From JAZDLM01 sp043801895 (lineage in GTDB: Bacteria; Patescibacteriota; Kazan-3B-28): 9,279 bases of DNA. The translations under genes and the position numbers were made by a program. This document shows, piece by piece, positions 1 through 5,246 of this stretch (its first letter is position 1; each line of letters opens with the position of its first letter). The stretch is taken from contig JAZDLM010000012.1 in NCBI GenBank assembly GCA_043801895.1, positions 1 through 9,279 of the forward strand, written 5' to 3'. Below the pieces are notes generated by a model. It searched no databases and was not told the DNA's origin. It worked only from the letters and a program-made list of their open reading frames with translations.

Positions 1-39
1 TTAGAAGGCAGCCGCTCTAATCCACTGAGCTACGAGGAC
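1..39 (-). tRNA. trnR: tRNA-Arg(TCT), 3' half missing at window edge
   Basis: Read on the minus strand from 39 downward, the sequence folds as the first half of a tRNA. It has a 7-nt acceptor strand (GTCCTCG), TA at positions 8-9, a D stem GCTC/GAGC around a 9-nt loop with GG, G26, an anticodon 5' strand GCTGC and a full 7-nt loop CTTCTAA. The loop puts TCT at positions 34-36, which reads the Arg codon AGA. The anticodon 3' strand, T arm, acceptor 3' strand and any CCA lie outside the window, so pairing of the acceptor and anticodon stems cannot be confirmed. The sequence between 40 and 95 holds no gene I can support. Confidence 0.88.
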
Positions 40-95
40 ATATTTTATCAAAGCTCCGTCTCAAACTACATCACCAATTTAGCATAAGCAATATG

Positions 96-120
96 AAAAA
101 TCTCCGACGGGAGTGGAGAC
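96..120 (-). terminator. Weak intrinsic terminator of the HELLHE gene
   Basis: On the minus strand, 24 nt past the stop codon of the gene at 144-536, a 5-bp stem TCTCC/GGAGA (101-105 with 115-119) is followed directly by five T residues. A shorter alternative stem CTCC/GGAG with a 4-nt loop is also possible. The stem is short for an intrinsic terminator, so the call is tentative. If it works, it separates this gene from the tRNA-Arg. Confidence 0.4.
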
Positions 121-143
121 TACACGACCAGAGAGCGAACCAG

Positions 144-536
144 TTAACAAATAGGGGAGTGTTGGGGAGCGCGCTGTTTGAGCATAGAGCCTATTTCGAT
201 CCTACTCATAACAAAGAACTGAAGAAAGCCAAGTTGGGGAACGGTCAGATGGCGGAAAATAGATTTTGACTGGCGCTCTACCCGCGGCTCCGTCCAGGTT
301 GGATAGAGCTCGTGGAGCAATTCGTGGATCAGCGTGATCACCCGATCGTTTACCGGCAGCTTACGGCTGACATAAATCCTCAGCTGATCTGGCGCAATGT
401 AGCCTTTGACGCCTCTATACCTCGCTCGGTGGTTCCCGCTACTAGGTTTAAGCTTAGTGGTTAGCACCACATCATAACCGGAATAGACCAGAGTCCGTCG
501 CAACTTGTTAAAGATGTTTTTAATTTTGGTTTTCAT
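144..536 (-). CDS. Small putative zinc-metalloprotein with HELLHE motif
   Basis: This encodes 130 residues. Residues 67-76 carry a hydrophobic run leading into HELLHE (H71, E72, H75, E76), the HExxH signature of gluzincin-type metallopeptidases. It is followed by acidic residues E83 and E87 in a WTEPRVE stretch, either of which could be the third metal ligand. The N-terminal half is basic and strand-rich; the C-terminal part looks helical (about 88-118). No signal peptide or membrane segment is visible, so it is probably cytoplasmic. The start at 536 is preferred over an in-frame upstream start at 626 for two reasons: a GAGAGAG ribosome-binding site lies just before it, and the promoter at 589-618 would leave the longer start untranscribed. 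At 130 residues it is shorter than typical ImmA/IrrE or SprT proteins, and I cannot place it in a named family. It is transcribed divergently from the unknown gene at 771. Peptidase activity is inferred from the motif only; substrate unknown. Confidence 0.75.
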   Translation of the reverse strand: MKTKIKNIFNKLRRTLVYSGYDVVLTTKLKPSSGNHRARYRGVKGYIAPDQLRIYVSRKLPVNDRVITLIHELLHELYPTWTEPRVERQSKSIFRHLTVPQLGFLQFFVMSRIEIGSMLKQRAPQHSPIC

Positions 537-588
537 TTCTCTCTCAAGCCCTATGAGATTTTTACAAGGGCCCCAACCGTATTTTTTA

Positions 589-618
589 ATTATAGCACAA
601 AAAAGCCCCTTCGTCAAG
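589..618 (-). promoter_or_regulatory. Sigma70-type promoter for the HELLHE gene
   Basis: On the minus strand a -35 box TTGACG (613-618) is separated by 18 bp from a perfect TATAAT (589-594). The -10 is preceded by TG one base upstream, making it an extended -10. The predicted start of transcription, near 582, lies 46 bp before the ATG at 536. This decides the start codon of the gene. Confidence 0.8.
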
Positions 619-620
619 GA

Positions 621-693
621 GTACACTCTGGGTTCCCAGAGGCGAGGACCTTGAAATGTTATTCAGGTCAATAAGTACGTTCTGGGAGAGAAC
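621..693. promoter_or_regulatory. Duplicated palindromic operator-like sites between divergent promoters
   Basis: Two related 13-bp sequences, AGTACACTCTGGG (621-633) and AGTACGTTCTGGG (674-686), match at 11 of 13 positions. Each starts a palindrome: CTCTGGG-TT-CCCAGAG (627-642) and GTTCT-GGGAG-AGAAC (679-693). Each palindrome is centred about 52 bp upstream of the predicted start of its nearer promoter. Between them is a third imperfect dyad, GACCTTGAA...TTCAGGTC (648-669). The arrangement suggests one DNA-binding protein acting on both divergent genes. The regulator is not identified, and whether it activates or represses is unknown. Confidence 0.5.
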
Positions 694-701
694 TTTATCT
701 A

Positions 702-731
702 TTGACACCAAAACTGTTGGCGCAGTACGGT
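702..731 (+). promoter_or_regulatory. Sigma70-type promoter for the 138-aa gene
   Basis: A perfect -35 box TTGACA (702-707) is followed after 18 bp by TACGGT (726-731). That hexamer keeps the three most conserved -10 positions (T1, A2, T6) but is otherwise weak. The predicted start is near 738, giving a leader of about 33 nt before the ATG at 771. A perfect -35 with a poor -10 would fit a promoter that needs help from a factor bound at the site centred near 686. Confidence 0.6.
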
Positions 732-770
732 AGGGGCGGCTCATTAAGTTTATCCGGGGAGTATACTTCC

Positions 771-1187
771 ATGGCGACCAAGAAAAAACTTCTTGCGGAA
801 CTGCAGTCATGCCCGCCAATGAAGTGCGACGAGAAAGGGTGGGAGGCGTACAAGAAGCGGCACAGCGGCGACGAGCTGTCTCTGCTCTGCTTCGACTATG
901 CCGAGTGCTGGGCGCGATTCATACAGAAAGGCCTGGCCGAGGGGAGATCGCTGGCCGAAATCGCAGACGAATGCCAGCGCAAGGCACACCAGTTGTATGG
1001 CCGGGATCTCAGTGGCGGTGCAATGAGTTGTGGAGTCATCCCTCTCCTGGTCAAGCTCTGGGATTATGGCGAAGACTTCCGCCGTTGGCACAATCGCCAG
1101 ACACAGGTCGGCCGCGAAGGAGAGCACGCGAATAAGACTGGGGGCATATTGGACGCCTCCGTCATTAACTGCACGCCCAGGCGATAA
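771..1187 (+). CDS. Hypothetical cysteine-containing protein, 138 aa
   Basis: I do not recognise this protein. The ATG at 771 is chosen because GGGGAG lies 9 nt upstream (756-761) and because the promoter at 702-731 overlaps the only earlier in-frame start. The product has seven cysteines (14, 19, 40, 46, 68, 87, 134), including a CPPMKC pair near the N terminus, but no clear zinc-finger spacing. The middle (about 33-110) reads as amphipathic helices rich in Trp, Glu and Arg; the C-terminal 30 residues look flexible. There is no signal peptide or membrane segment. It forms a single-gene transcription unit, with its own promoter upstream and a strong terminator 49 bp after the stop. Codon choice is rich in C- and G-ending codons compared with ruvX or iscS, which use more A/T-ending ones. 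That could mean a different origin or different expression. Function unknown; a role linked to the divergent HELLHE protein is only a guess from shared control DNA. Confidence 0.75.
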   Translation: MATKKKLLAELQSCPPMKCDEKGWEAYKKRHSGDELSLLCFDYAECWARFIQKGLAEGRSLAEIADECQRKAHQLYGRDLSGGAMSCGVIPLLVKLWDYGEDFRRWHNRQTQVGREGEHANKTGGILDASVINCTPRR

Positions 1188-1236
1188 CTATTTATGCCTG
1201 TTCCTTGTCTGCTCTGAAAGACATAAAGACATACAG

Positions 1237-1265
1237 AGCACCTCGCCCTTGGAGGTGCTTTTTTA
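1237..1265 (+). terminator. Strong intrinsic terminator of the 138-aa gene
   Basis: An 8-bp perfect stem AGCACCTC/GAGGTGCT (1237-1244 with 1252-1259) encloses a 7-nt loop and runs into a tract of seven T residues (1259-1265). The opposite strand has no T tract, so it acts on plus-strand transcripts only. Confidence 0.88.
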
Positions 1266-1273
1266 GTATTAAG

Positions 1274-1375
1274 TTGGGTTACGCCAGAATCACAAACCAA
1301 GCCGCCTAGCGGCTGTTTGTGATTCTGAAAGGAGGAATGACGAGACCCAGAGCCAACCCAAATTTACTTTGGGTT
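1274..1375. repeat. Structured intergenic region with long hairpin and switchable flanks
   Basis: A long inverted repeat, AGAATCACAAAC (1286-1297) against GTTTGTGATTCT (1315-1326), continues inward as AGCCGC/GCGGCT (1300-1305 with 1309-1314). This gives an 18-bp stem with a 2-nt bulge and a 3-nt loop. Around it are TTGGGTT (1274-1280), AACCCAA (1355-1361) and a second TTGGGTT (1369-1375). The middle segment can pair with either copy. It could enclose the long hairpin or form a local hairpin AACCCAAA/TTTGGGTT (1355-1362 with 1368-1375). No T tract follows, so it is not an ordinary terminator. On the plus strand AAAGGAGG (1328-1335) abuts an ATG at 1337 that opens a 15-codon frame, but the spacing is too short for normal initiation. 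Nothing else coding is seen between 1188 and 1402. Confidence 0.6.
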
Positions 1376-1402
1376 GAGCGTTAAGTCGAGTCCATTCCGA
1401 CG

Positions 1403-1476
1403 TGGAGCGGGTAGCGGGAGTCGAACCCGCATTTCCACCTTGGAAGGGTGGCATAATACCGCTATACGATACCCGC
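1403..1476 (-). tRNA. trnG: tRNA-Gly(TCC) with encoded CCA
   Basis: A complete cloverleaf is read from 1476 downward. The acceptor GCGGGTA/TACCCGC is fully paired. The D stem GTAT/TTAT is weak, the anticodon stem CCACC/GGTGG surrounds loop CTTCCAA (anticodon TCC, reading GGA/GGG), the variable loop is 4 nt, and the T stem GCGGG/CCCGC holds loop TTCGACT. The discriminator base is T (1406), as expected for bacterial glycine tRNAs, and CCA is encoded at 1405-1403. The mature part is 71 nt plus CCA. Confidence 0.95.
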
Positions 1477-1487
1477 ACTACTCTCCC

Positions 1488-1515
1488 AGTATACGCAAAA
1501 CCTCCTCCCGCTTAA
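1488..1515 (-). promoter_or_regulatory. Candidate promoter of tRNA-Gly
   Basis: On the minus strand TATACT (1488-1493) lies 11 bp upstream of the mature tRNA 5' end, so transcription would start about 5 nt before it. A TTAAGC hexamer 16 bp further upstream (1510-1515) is a poor -35, but TG two bases before the -10 (TGCGTATACT) may help. The gene could also be read through from the HU gene. Confidence 0.45.
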
Positions 1516-1551
1516 GAGCCAAGAGAAGGTTTCACCAGTGGTTATCCAAAA

Positions 1552-1824
1552 TTATTTGATCAGATGGCGGAGTTCCTTGCCGGCCTTGAACCGAGGGACT
1601 CTGCTGGCAGGGATAGTGATCGGTCTGCCAGTCTGGGGATTCACGCCATTTCGAGAAGCCCGAGCGCTCACCGAAAAAGTGCCGAAACCCGTGATGGTAA
1701 CTTTCTTCCCGGTCGCCAAATTCTTTTTGACGGCATCGACAAGAATGTCCACCGCTTGGGTCGCTGACTTCTTCGAGAGATTCGCTTTTTGGGAAATCAA
1801 CTCGATGAGTTGGGACTTATTCAT
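1552..1824 (-). CDS. hup: HU-family nucleoid DNA-binding protein
   Basis: This encodes 90 residues, the usual length of HU. It has the N-terminal helix-turn-helix dimerisation part (MNKSQLIELISQKANLSKK), the GFGTF turn at about 46-50, and the beta-arm with GRPITIPAS ending in PRFKAGKELR, all hallmarks of the family. HU dimers bend and wrap DNA without strong sequence preference, compacting the nucleoid and helping replication and repair. The start is fixed by an excellent ribosome-binding site GGGAGGTG at 1827-1834. The gene follows ruvX on the same strand after a 71-bp gap. That gap carries a possible -10 TAAAAT (1843-1848) without a convincing -35, so it may be partly read through from the alaS operon. 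A single homodimer-forming HU is the simplest reading; IHF subunits are less likely. Confidence 0.97.
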   Translation of the reverse strand: MNKSQLIELISQKANLSKKSATQAVDILVDAVKKNLATGKKVTITGFGTFSVSARASRNGVNPQTGRPITIPASRVPRFKAGKELRHLIK

Positions 1825-1895
1825 TTCACCTCCCAGCGTTCTATTTTAGACCAATATAAGCTCACGGCCATTGTATCTGATTCACCCCCAGGGCG

Positions 1896-2324
1896 TCAAG
1901 ATTTCCGTTCTGGTGGGGGGTTTTTAGGGTTTTGGCGATTAAGCCAACTTTCTAAGATTAATACCGCGGATAGGGCATCAATGTCAACCGCCTGATCATC
2001 TTTGGGAATCTCTCGTAGCTGTTGAGCGGCCACTCGCGAGGTGAATCGCTCATCTTCAAATTCAATTTGGATAGATAGCTGTCGTTTAATTTTCTCGGCC
2101 ACCTCAGCCACTTTCCCAGCCTGCTCCCCGCGCCCGCCCGACAAAGTTAGAGGCATCCCCAACACCACCGTCTCGAAATGATGCTGGTGATACAGTTTGG
2201 CAAGTTCGTTAAAAAACTCTCGACTAGCTTTGTGAGTGGGCAGGGGAGTGATTAGCCCGGTAAAAGTATCGGCAATGGCTACCCCAATCCGCCGATCGCC
2301 AACATCAAGACCTAATATTATCAT
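1896..2324 (-). CDS. ruvX: RuvX/YqgF family RNase H-fold nuclease
   Basis: The 142 residues show the RuvX/YqgF signature: GLDVGDRRIGVA at 5-16 with the first acidic residue D7, GMPLTLSGGRGEQA at 56-69, DERFTS at 91-96, and a final DIDALSAVLIL at 114-124 with D116. Members of this family adopt an RNase H-like fold; they have been linked to resolving Holliday junctions and, in E. coli, to 5'-end processing of pre-16S rRNA. The ATG overlaps the stop of the upstream membrane-protein gene by four bases (ATGA), implying translational coupling. The C-terminal 15 residues (NPKNPPPERKS) are a polar tail beyond the conserved domain. The gene ends on TGA right after that tail, which supports the standard genetic code. 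It is the last gene of the alaS operon. Confidence 0.95.
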   Translation of the reverse strand: MIILGLDVGDRRIGVAIADTFTGLITPLPTHKASREFFNELAKLYHQHHFETVVLGMPLTLSGGRGEQAGKVAEVAEKIKRQLSIQIEFEDERFTSRVAAQQLREIPKDDQAVDIDALSAVLILESWLNRQNPKNPPPERKS

Positions 2325-3982
2325 TCACCCAGATAAATAATTTGCACTCGGATATTGTTGTGCAATAGCGGGATGCGCGTCAGGAAAGCGGGCCAAACCT
2401 CGATCGAACTACTGGTAACTCCGGTCATGCCGCCGAGCAATTGACCTCCTTCGTCAACCGATTTATTAGCTAACTGACCGATTAGTTCTTGGGTGTCTAG
2501 CCGCGGCCCCACCCGACCGTCCAATTTGACCATTAGGTCAATGCGATGATTAAGAAAATTGCTCTCTACCACTTCGACTGCCGCCCTATCGATAGTCTGA
2601 GCGGTCACCTGCTTATCTTCTGGGAGTTCGAAAGCGCTGGCGGCAGCAATAGCAGTTTGCAAATCCTCTTGACTCACCAGGATCGTCCAACTCCGCGATT
2701 GCACCCGGATCTCAAAGGTATCTTGCTTAGCCCCCGGAGTGACGCTGGGCACCGCGTCGATCACATCGTTTTGGATCAGTGATGGGACTAATTCCTCGTG
2801 TCGCTTAAGCTGACTTTCGAGCTCCGTTTCGGCCGCCACGAAAATATTTTTTGCGGCCTCCTCTTTAGCCTGATTGATGTCCCCCTCGGATACTATTTTG
2901 GTAATCTCATCGGTCCCACCAGCGAAATTGCCGGCCACCTCACCGTAGACTAAATCTGTCCCGGCTGGCCCTAGCCCTGGGATGCTTAATTTTAGCGGGG
3001 CTGTCACATTATATTTAGTGCCGCCGCTATCCGCGGTTGCATCTACCGCCACTCGCCCAGGAGTCCCGCCTCGCGCAGGTGGCACCAAGATCTCATTTTT
3101 GATCCGAAACACTAGTCCGGCTGCACTCTGGAATCGAGTATTGGCCAACAAGCCGGCGATCGAGCCAGTATAGTTGACAATGGTAATACGCCCCTCGGCT
3201 AGTTCGCCTAAATTCTCTTCTCCGGTAGCCGGGAAACTGCTAACATTTTCACGGGATACTTCAATGAAGCGGCCGGTGAGCATATTTTGACCAGCGGCCT
3301 GGAGGTCTTGTGTGTCAGCTAACGCCAAAGTAAATTGTTTCTGGAACAGTTCGGATTGCACTTCGAGCGACACATAGGCTTTAGGCAAAACAAAGACCGC
3401 CACGCTCCCCAGCACCAATAATCCGATGGCGATCAGCCCGAGAGCTACCCGATGATGGCGCTCGAGCTTCAGGAGCTTGCGGGTAGCGGCTAACGATCGG
3501 ATAGTCGGGGCCCATGAAAATCCATTCCCGCCCCGTGAAACTGCCGGAGCAAGTGGGCTAATGGTAAGGATAGGGGGCGCCGAGCGCCGCCTAGCGGAAA
3601 GTGGGAAGATCCCCCGAGACTTAGGCGGGGGAGGCTCGACGGGCGTGTTCGCAGTCACATCTAATTCATCGGTGTTTATCACTAAGCTGGATAGGCTTGC
3701 TTCAGTTTTGGTTTGTGATTGCCCTTCGCCCAGTCCGGTAAAAACTTTTAGACCTGCCTGGGTGGCAAAGTTTTTGGTCACTTCATCTTGAGTCACCAGG
3801 CTAACATTTTTACCCAGCAGATTGGCCTGGCTTTTGAGAATTTTTAAATTGATCACGCTTTGCGATAACAGAGCGCGCCGAGGCACGATCATCATTATCT
3901 CGATATTCTTAGCGCGCCGCAGCCGATCGACGGCTGTCGCCACATCATCGCCTAGTTCTAGATAAATTAACTGCTCAGCCAT
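2321..3982 (-). CDS. Single-pass membrane protein with baseplate-J-like exterior part
   Basis: This encodes 553 residues. Residues 1-82 form an alpha/beta domain containing IMMIVPRRALLSQSVINLK and should lie in the cytoplasm. Residues 83-175 are a low-complexity, Pro/Ser/Arg-rich linker (PVEPPPPKSRG). A positively charged ERHHR precedes one membrane helix at about 179-200, so positive-inside rules put the N terminus in the cytoplasm and the large C-terminal part outside. Residues 265-350 (ITIVNYTG, TRFQSAAGLVFR, VAVDATADSGGTKYNV) resemble the bacteriophage baseplate J/gp47 beta fold; proteins annotated this way are frequent in CPR genomes. The remainder is alpha/beta with a coiled-coil-prone stretch at 370-398. 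A GAAGGA site six bases before the ATG supports the start. It starts one base after the actin-like ATPase stops, suggesting that the two products work together, perhaps as a PilM/PilN-like or division-related inner-membrane assembly. No phage genes are nearby. Function is inferred. Confidence 0.85.
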   Translation of the reverse strand: MAEQLIYLELGDDVATAVDRLRRAKNIEIMMIVPRRALLSQSVINLKILKSQANLLGKNVSLVTQDEVTKNFATQAGLKVFTGLGEGQSQTKTEASLSSLVINTDELDVTANTPVEPPPPKSRGIFPLSARRRSAPPILTISPLAPAVSRGGNGFSWAPTIRSLAATRKLLKLERHHRVALGLIAIGLLVLGSVAVFVLPKAYVSLEVQSELFQKQFTLALADTQDLQAAGQNMLTGRFIEVSRENVSSFPATGEENLGELAEGRITIVNYTGSIAGLLANTRFQSAAGLVFRIKNEILVPPARGGTPGRVAVDATADSGGTKYNVTAPLKLSIPGLGPAGTDLVYGEVAGNFAGGTDEITKIVSEGDINQAKEEAAKNIFVAAETELESQLKRHEELVPSLIQNDVIDAVPSVTPGAKQDTFEIRVQSRSWTILVSQEDLQTAIAAASAFELPEDKQVTAQTIDRAAVEVVESNFLNHRIDLMVKLDGRVGPRLDTQELIGQLANKSVDEGGQLLGGMTGVTSSSIEVWPAFLTRIPLLHNNIRVQIIYLGE

Positions 3983-3983
3983 A

Positions 3984-5237
3984 TTATTCCTTCATTGCGC
4001 GAACGATACTTTGCAGGGTATTGGTAACCACATCTTCCTCGGCGGTTAGATCCAGGGTGAGTTTGGTTAGCGCTAGCGGGGGAACATCCTGCGACAATAA
4101 TTCTTCATCGGGGCCAAACTGTATCCCCGCCACATCAGTAGGCTTAACCACTAGCGGGAATGGCTTTTTGGCAAATGGGAGCTGTTCGGTCCATTCCTTA
4201 GTTAGCAATACTCGCCTAAGCTCGGGCAGAGGAGCAGAGCCGCCGGTCAAATAAATGCGCAGGGGCAAAATTTTTAACTCATGGAATTCCTTCAGCGCTA
4301 ACTCCACGCCATTAAGCCAGACCTTGGCATCCAGCATTAGCATATCGCCGATCTTTTTGACCGAACGCTTGTCCAATGTTCCATCGCCGTAGCTAATCTT
4401 GGTTTTTTCGGCTTTGTCCCAGCCCACCCCCAGTTCGCGTTTGATGTGTTGAGTAAAAGCATTGCCGCCGATAGCAAAACTTTGTATCCCTTCTACCCCG
4501 CCATTTTTCACCACCACAATATCAGTGGTCCCGCCTCCGATATCAATAATGATGCCGTCTTTGAATTCATTCTTGGGATCGGCAGTGGCAAATATTTTGG
4601 ATAGCCCATAGGGCTCCGCGGCGATGCTGAGAATTTCCAATCCTAGCCCTTGGGCTAGATTCTGTAAAATACTGACATACACCAGGGGAATATAGACGTT
4701 AAAGATGGTCAGGCTCAGGCGCTTTCCCTGGAACCCTACCGGGTTTTCCACCACATAGCCATCCAACTGGACATCGGTGACGCTAGCATGAATTAATTCA
4801 ATATCGGGGTGCTCTTCGAGAAATTTTTCTCTCAACGCCATCCGCAGTTTTTCGCTGGAACGTTGCTGGATCTTATAAATGATGTTTTTGAGCTCGCTGT
4901 GTTCGAGTGGATGATCCGGGTGAGCGCGATCGTAGTGCACAGTGGTGGTAACCCCTTCGACCAATTGGCCGTTCACCCCCAAGATCACCGATCGCAACCG
5001 AATCCCGCTCTCACCGATAGCTTCATCGATCGCCGCTCGGCACGCTTCGATTACATTTGGCAGATCCACGATCATCCCGCCGCGCATGCTACCCGGGAGC
5101 TGCTCGCACTCGCTTCGGCTGACCAGTTGCACTTCATTTTGTTCGACTGTAAAAATCACCGCCTTAACAGACGATGTGCCAATATCGAGTACCAGTAAAT
5201 AGGCCTCGACTGGTTGTTTTTTGCGCCCCCACACCAT
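3984..5237 (-). CDS. FtsA/PilM-type actin-like ATPase
   Basis: The 417 residues carry all three nucleotide-binding motifs of the actin/Hsp70 fold: phosphate-1 LDIGTSSVKAV at 17-27, phosphate-2 IIDIGGGTTDIVVV at 230-243, and the adenosine motif YLTGGSAPLPEL at 329-340. The region between (about 82-205) is compatible with the 1C/SHS2-type subdomain seen in FtsA and PilM, which both polymerise or recruit partners at the cytoplasmic membrane. The C-terminal segment NTLQSIVRAMKE could form a short amphipathic helix but is not a convincing FtsA membrane anchor. FtsA (tethering FtsZ) and PilM (type IV pilus inner-membrane platform) cannot be separated from sequence alone. The absence of ftsZ nearby and the membrane-protein partner downstream leave the PilM-like reading open. 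GGAG lies 12 bp upstream of the ATG, inside the end of alaS, and the intergenic gap is 9 bp. Confidence 0.9.
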   Translation of the reverse strand: MVWGRKKQPVEAYLLVLDIGTSSVKAVIFTVEQNEVQLVSRSECEQLPGSMRGGMIVDLPNVIEACRAAIDEAIGESGIRLRSVILGVNGQLVEGVTTTVHYDRAHPDHPLEHSELKNIIYKIQQRSSEKLRMALREKFLEEHPDIELIHASVTDVQLDGYVVENPVGFQGKRLSLTIFNVYIPLVYVSILQNLAQGLGLEILSIAAEPYGLSKIFATADPKNEFKDGIIIDIGGGTTDIVVVKNGGVEGIQSFAIGGNAFTQHIKRELGVGWDKAEKTKISYGDGTLDKRSVKKIGDMLMLDAKVWLNGVELALKEFHELKILPLRIYLTGGSAPLPELRRVLLTKEWTEQLPFAKKPFPLVVKPTDVAGIQFGPDEELLSQDVPPLALTKLTLDLTAEEDVVTNTLQSIVRAMKE

Positions 5238-5246
5238 AATTACAGT

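Noticed and set aside
144..626. Longer 160-residue version of the HELLHE protein starting at 626
   Set aside because: The start at 626 is upstream of a near-perfect promoter (589-618), and the extra 30 residues have no ribosome-binding site; the ATG at 536 has one.
702..770. Upstream extension of the 138-aa protein from a TTG at 702
   Set aside because: That TTG is the -35 box TTGACA itself; the ATG at 771 has a properly spaced GGGGAG.
1328..1336. Minus-strand CCTCCTTTC resembling the 3' end of 16S rRNA
   Set aside because: The surrounding bases do not match the conserved 16S 3' end, and no rRNA sequence lies next to it.
1327..1384. 15-codon leader peptide starting at ATG 1337 after AAAGGAGG
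   Set aside because: The ribosome-binding site is only one or two bases from the ATG, no promoter is visible before it, and nothing indicates translation; kept only as part of the structured region.
1498..1532. Possible terminator after HU (AAACCT/AGGTTT stem)
   Set aside because: The stem is short with bulges and a long loop, the T tail is only four bases, and it overlaps the candidate tRNA-Gly promoter.
1880..1926. Plus-strand terminator-like CCCCCAG...CTGGTGGGGGG followed by TTTTT
   Set aside because: The stem has a bulge and a long loop, it overlaps the ruvX coding end, and no plus-strand transcript is expected there.
2321..3982. Phage baseplate gene or prophage remnant
   Set aside because: The J-like fold is part of a membrane-anchored protein in a house-keeping operon; no other phage genes, integrase or att-like repeats are visible.
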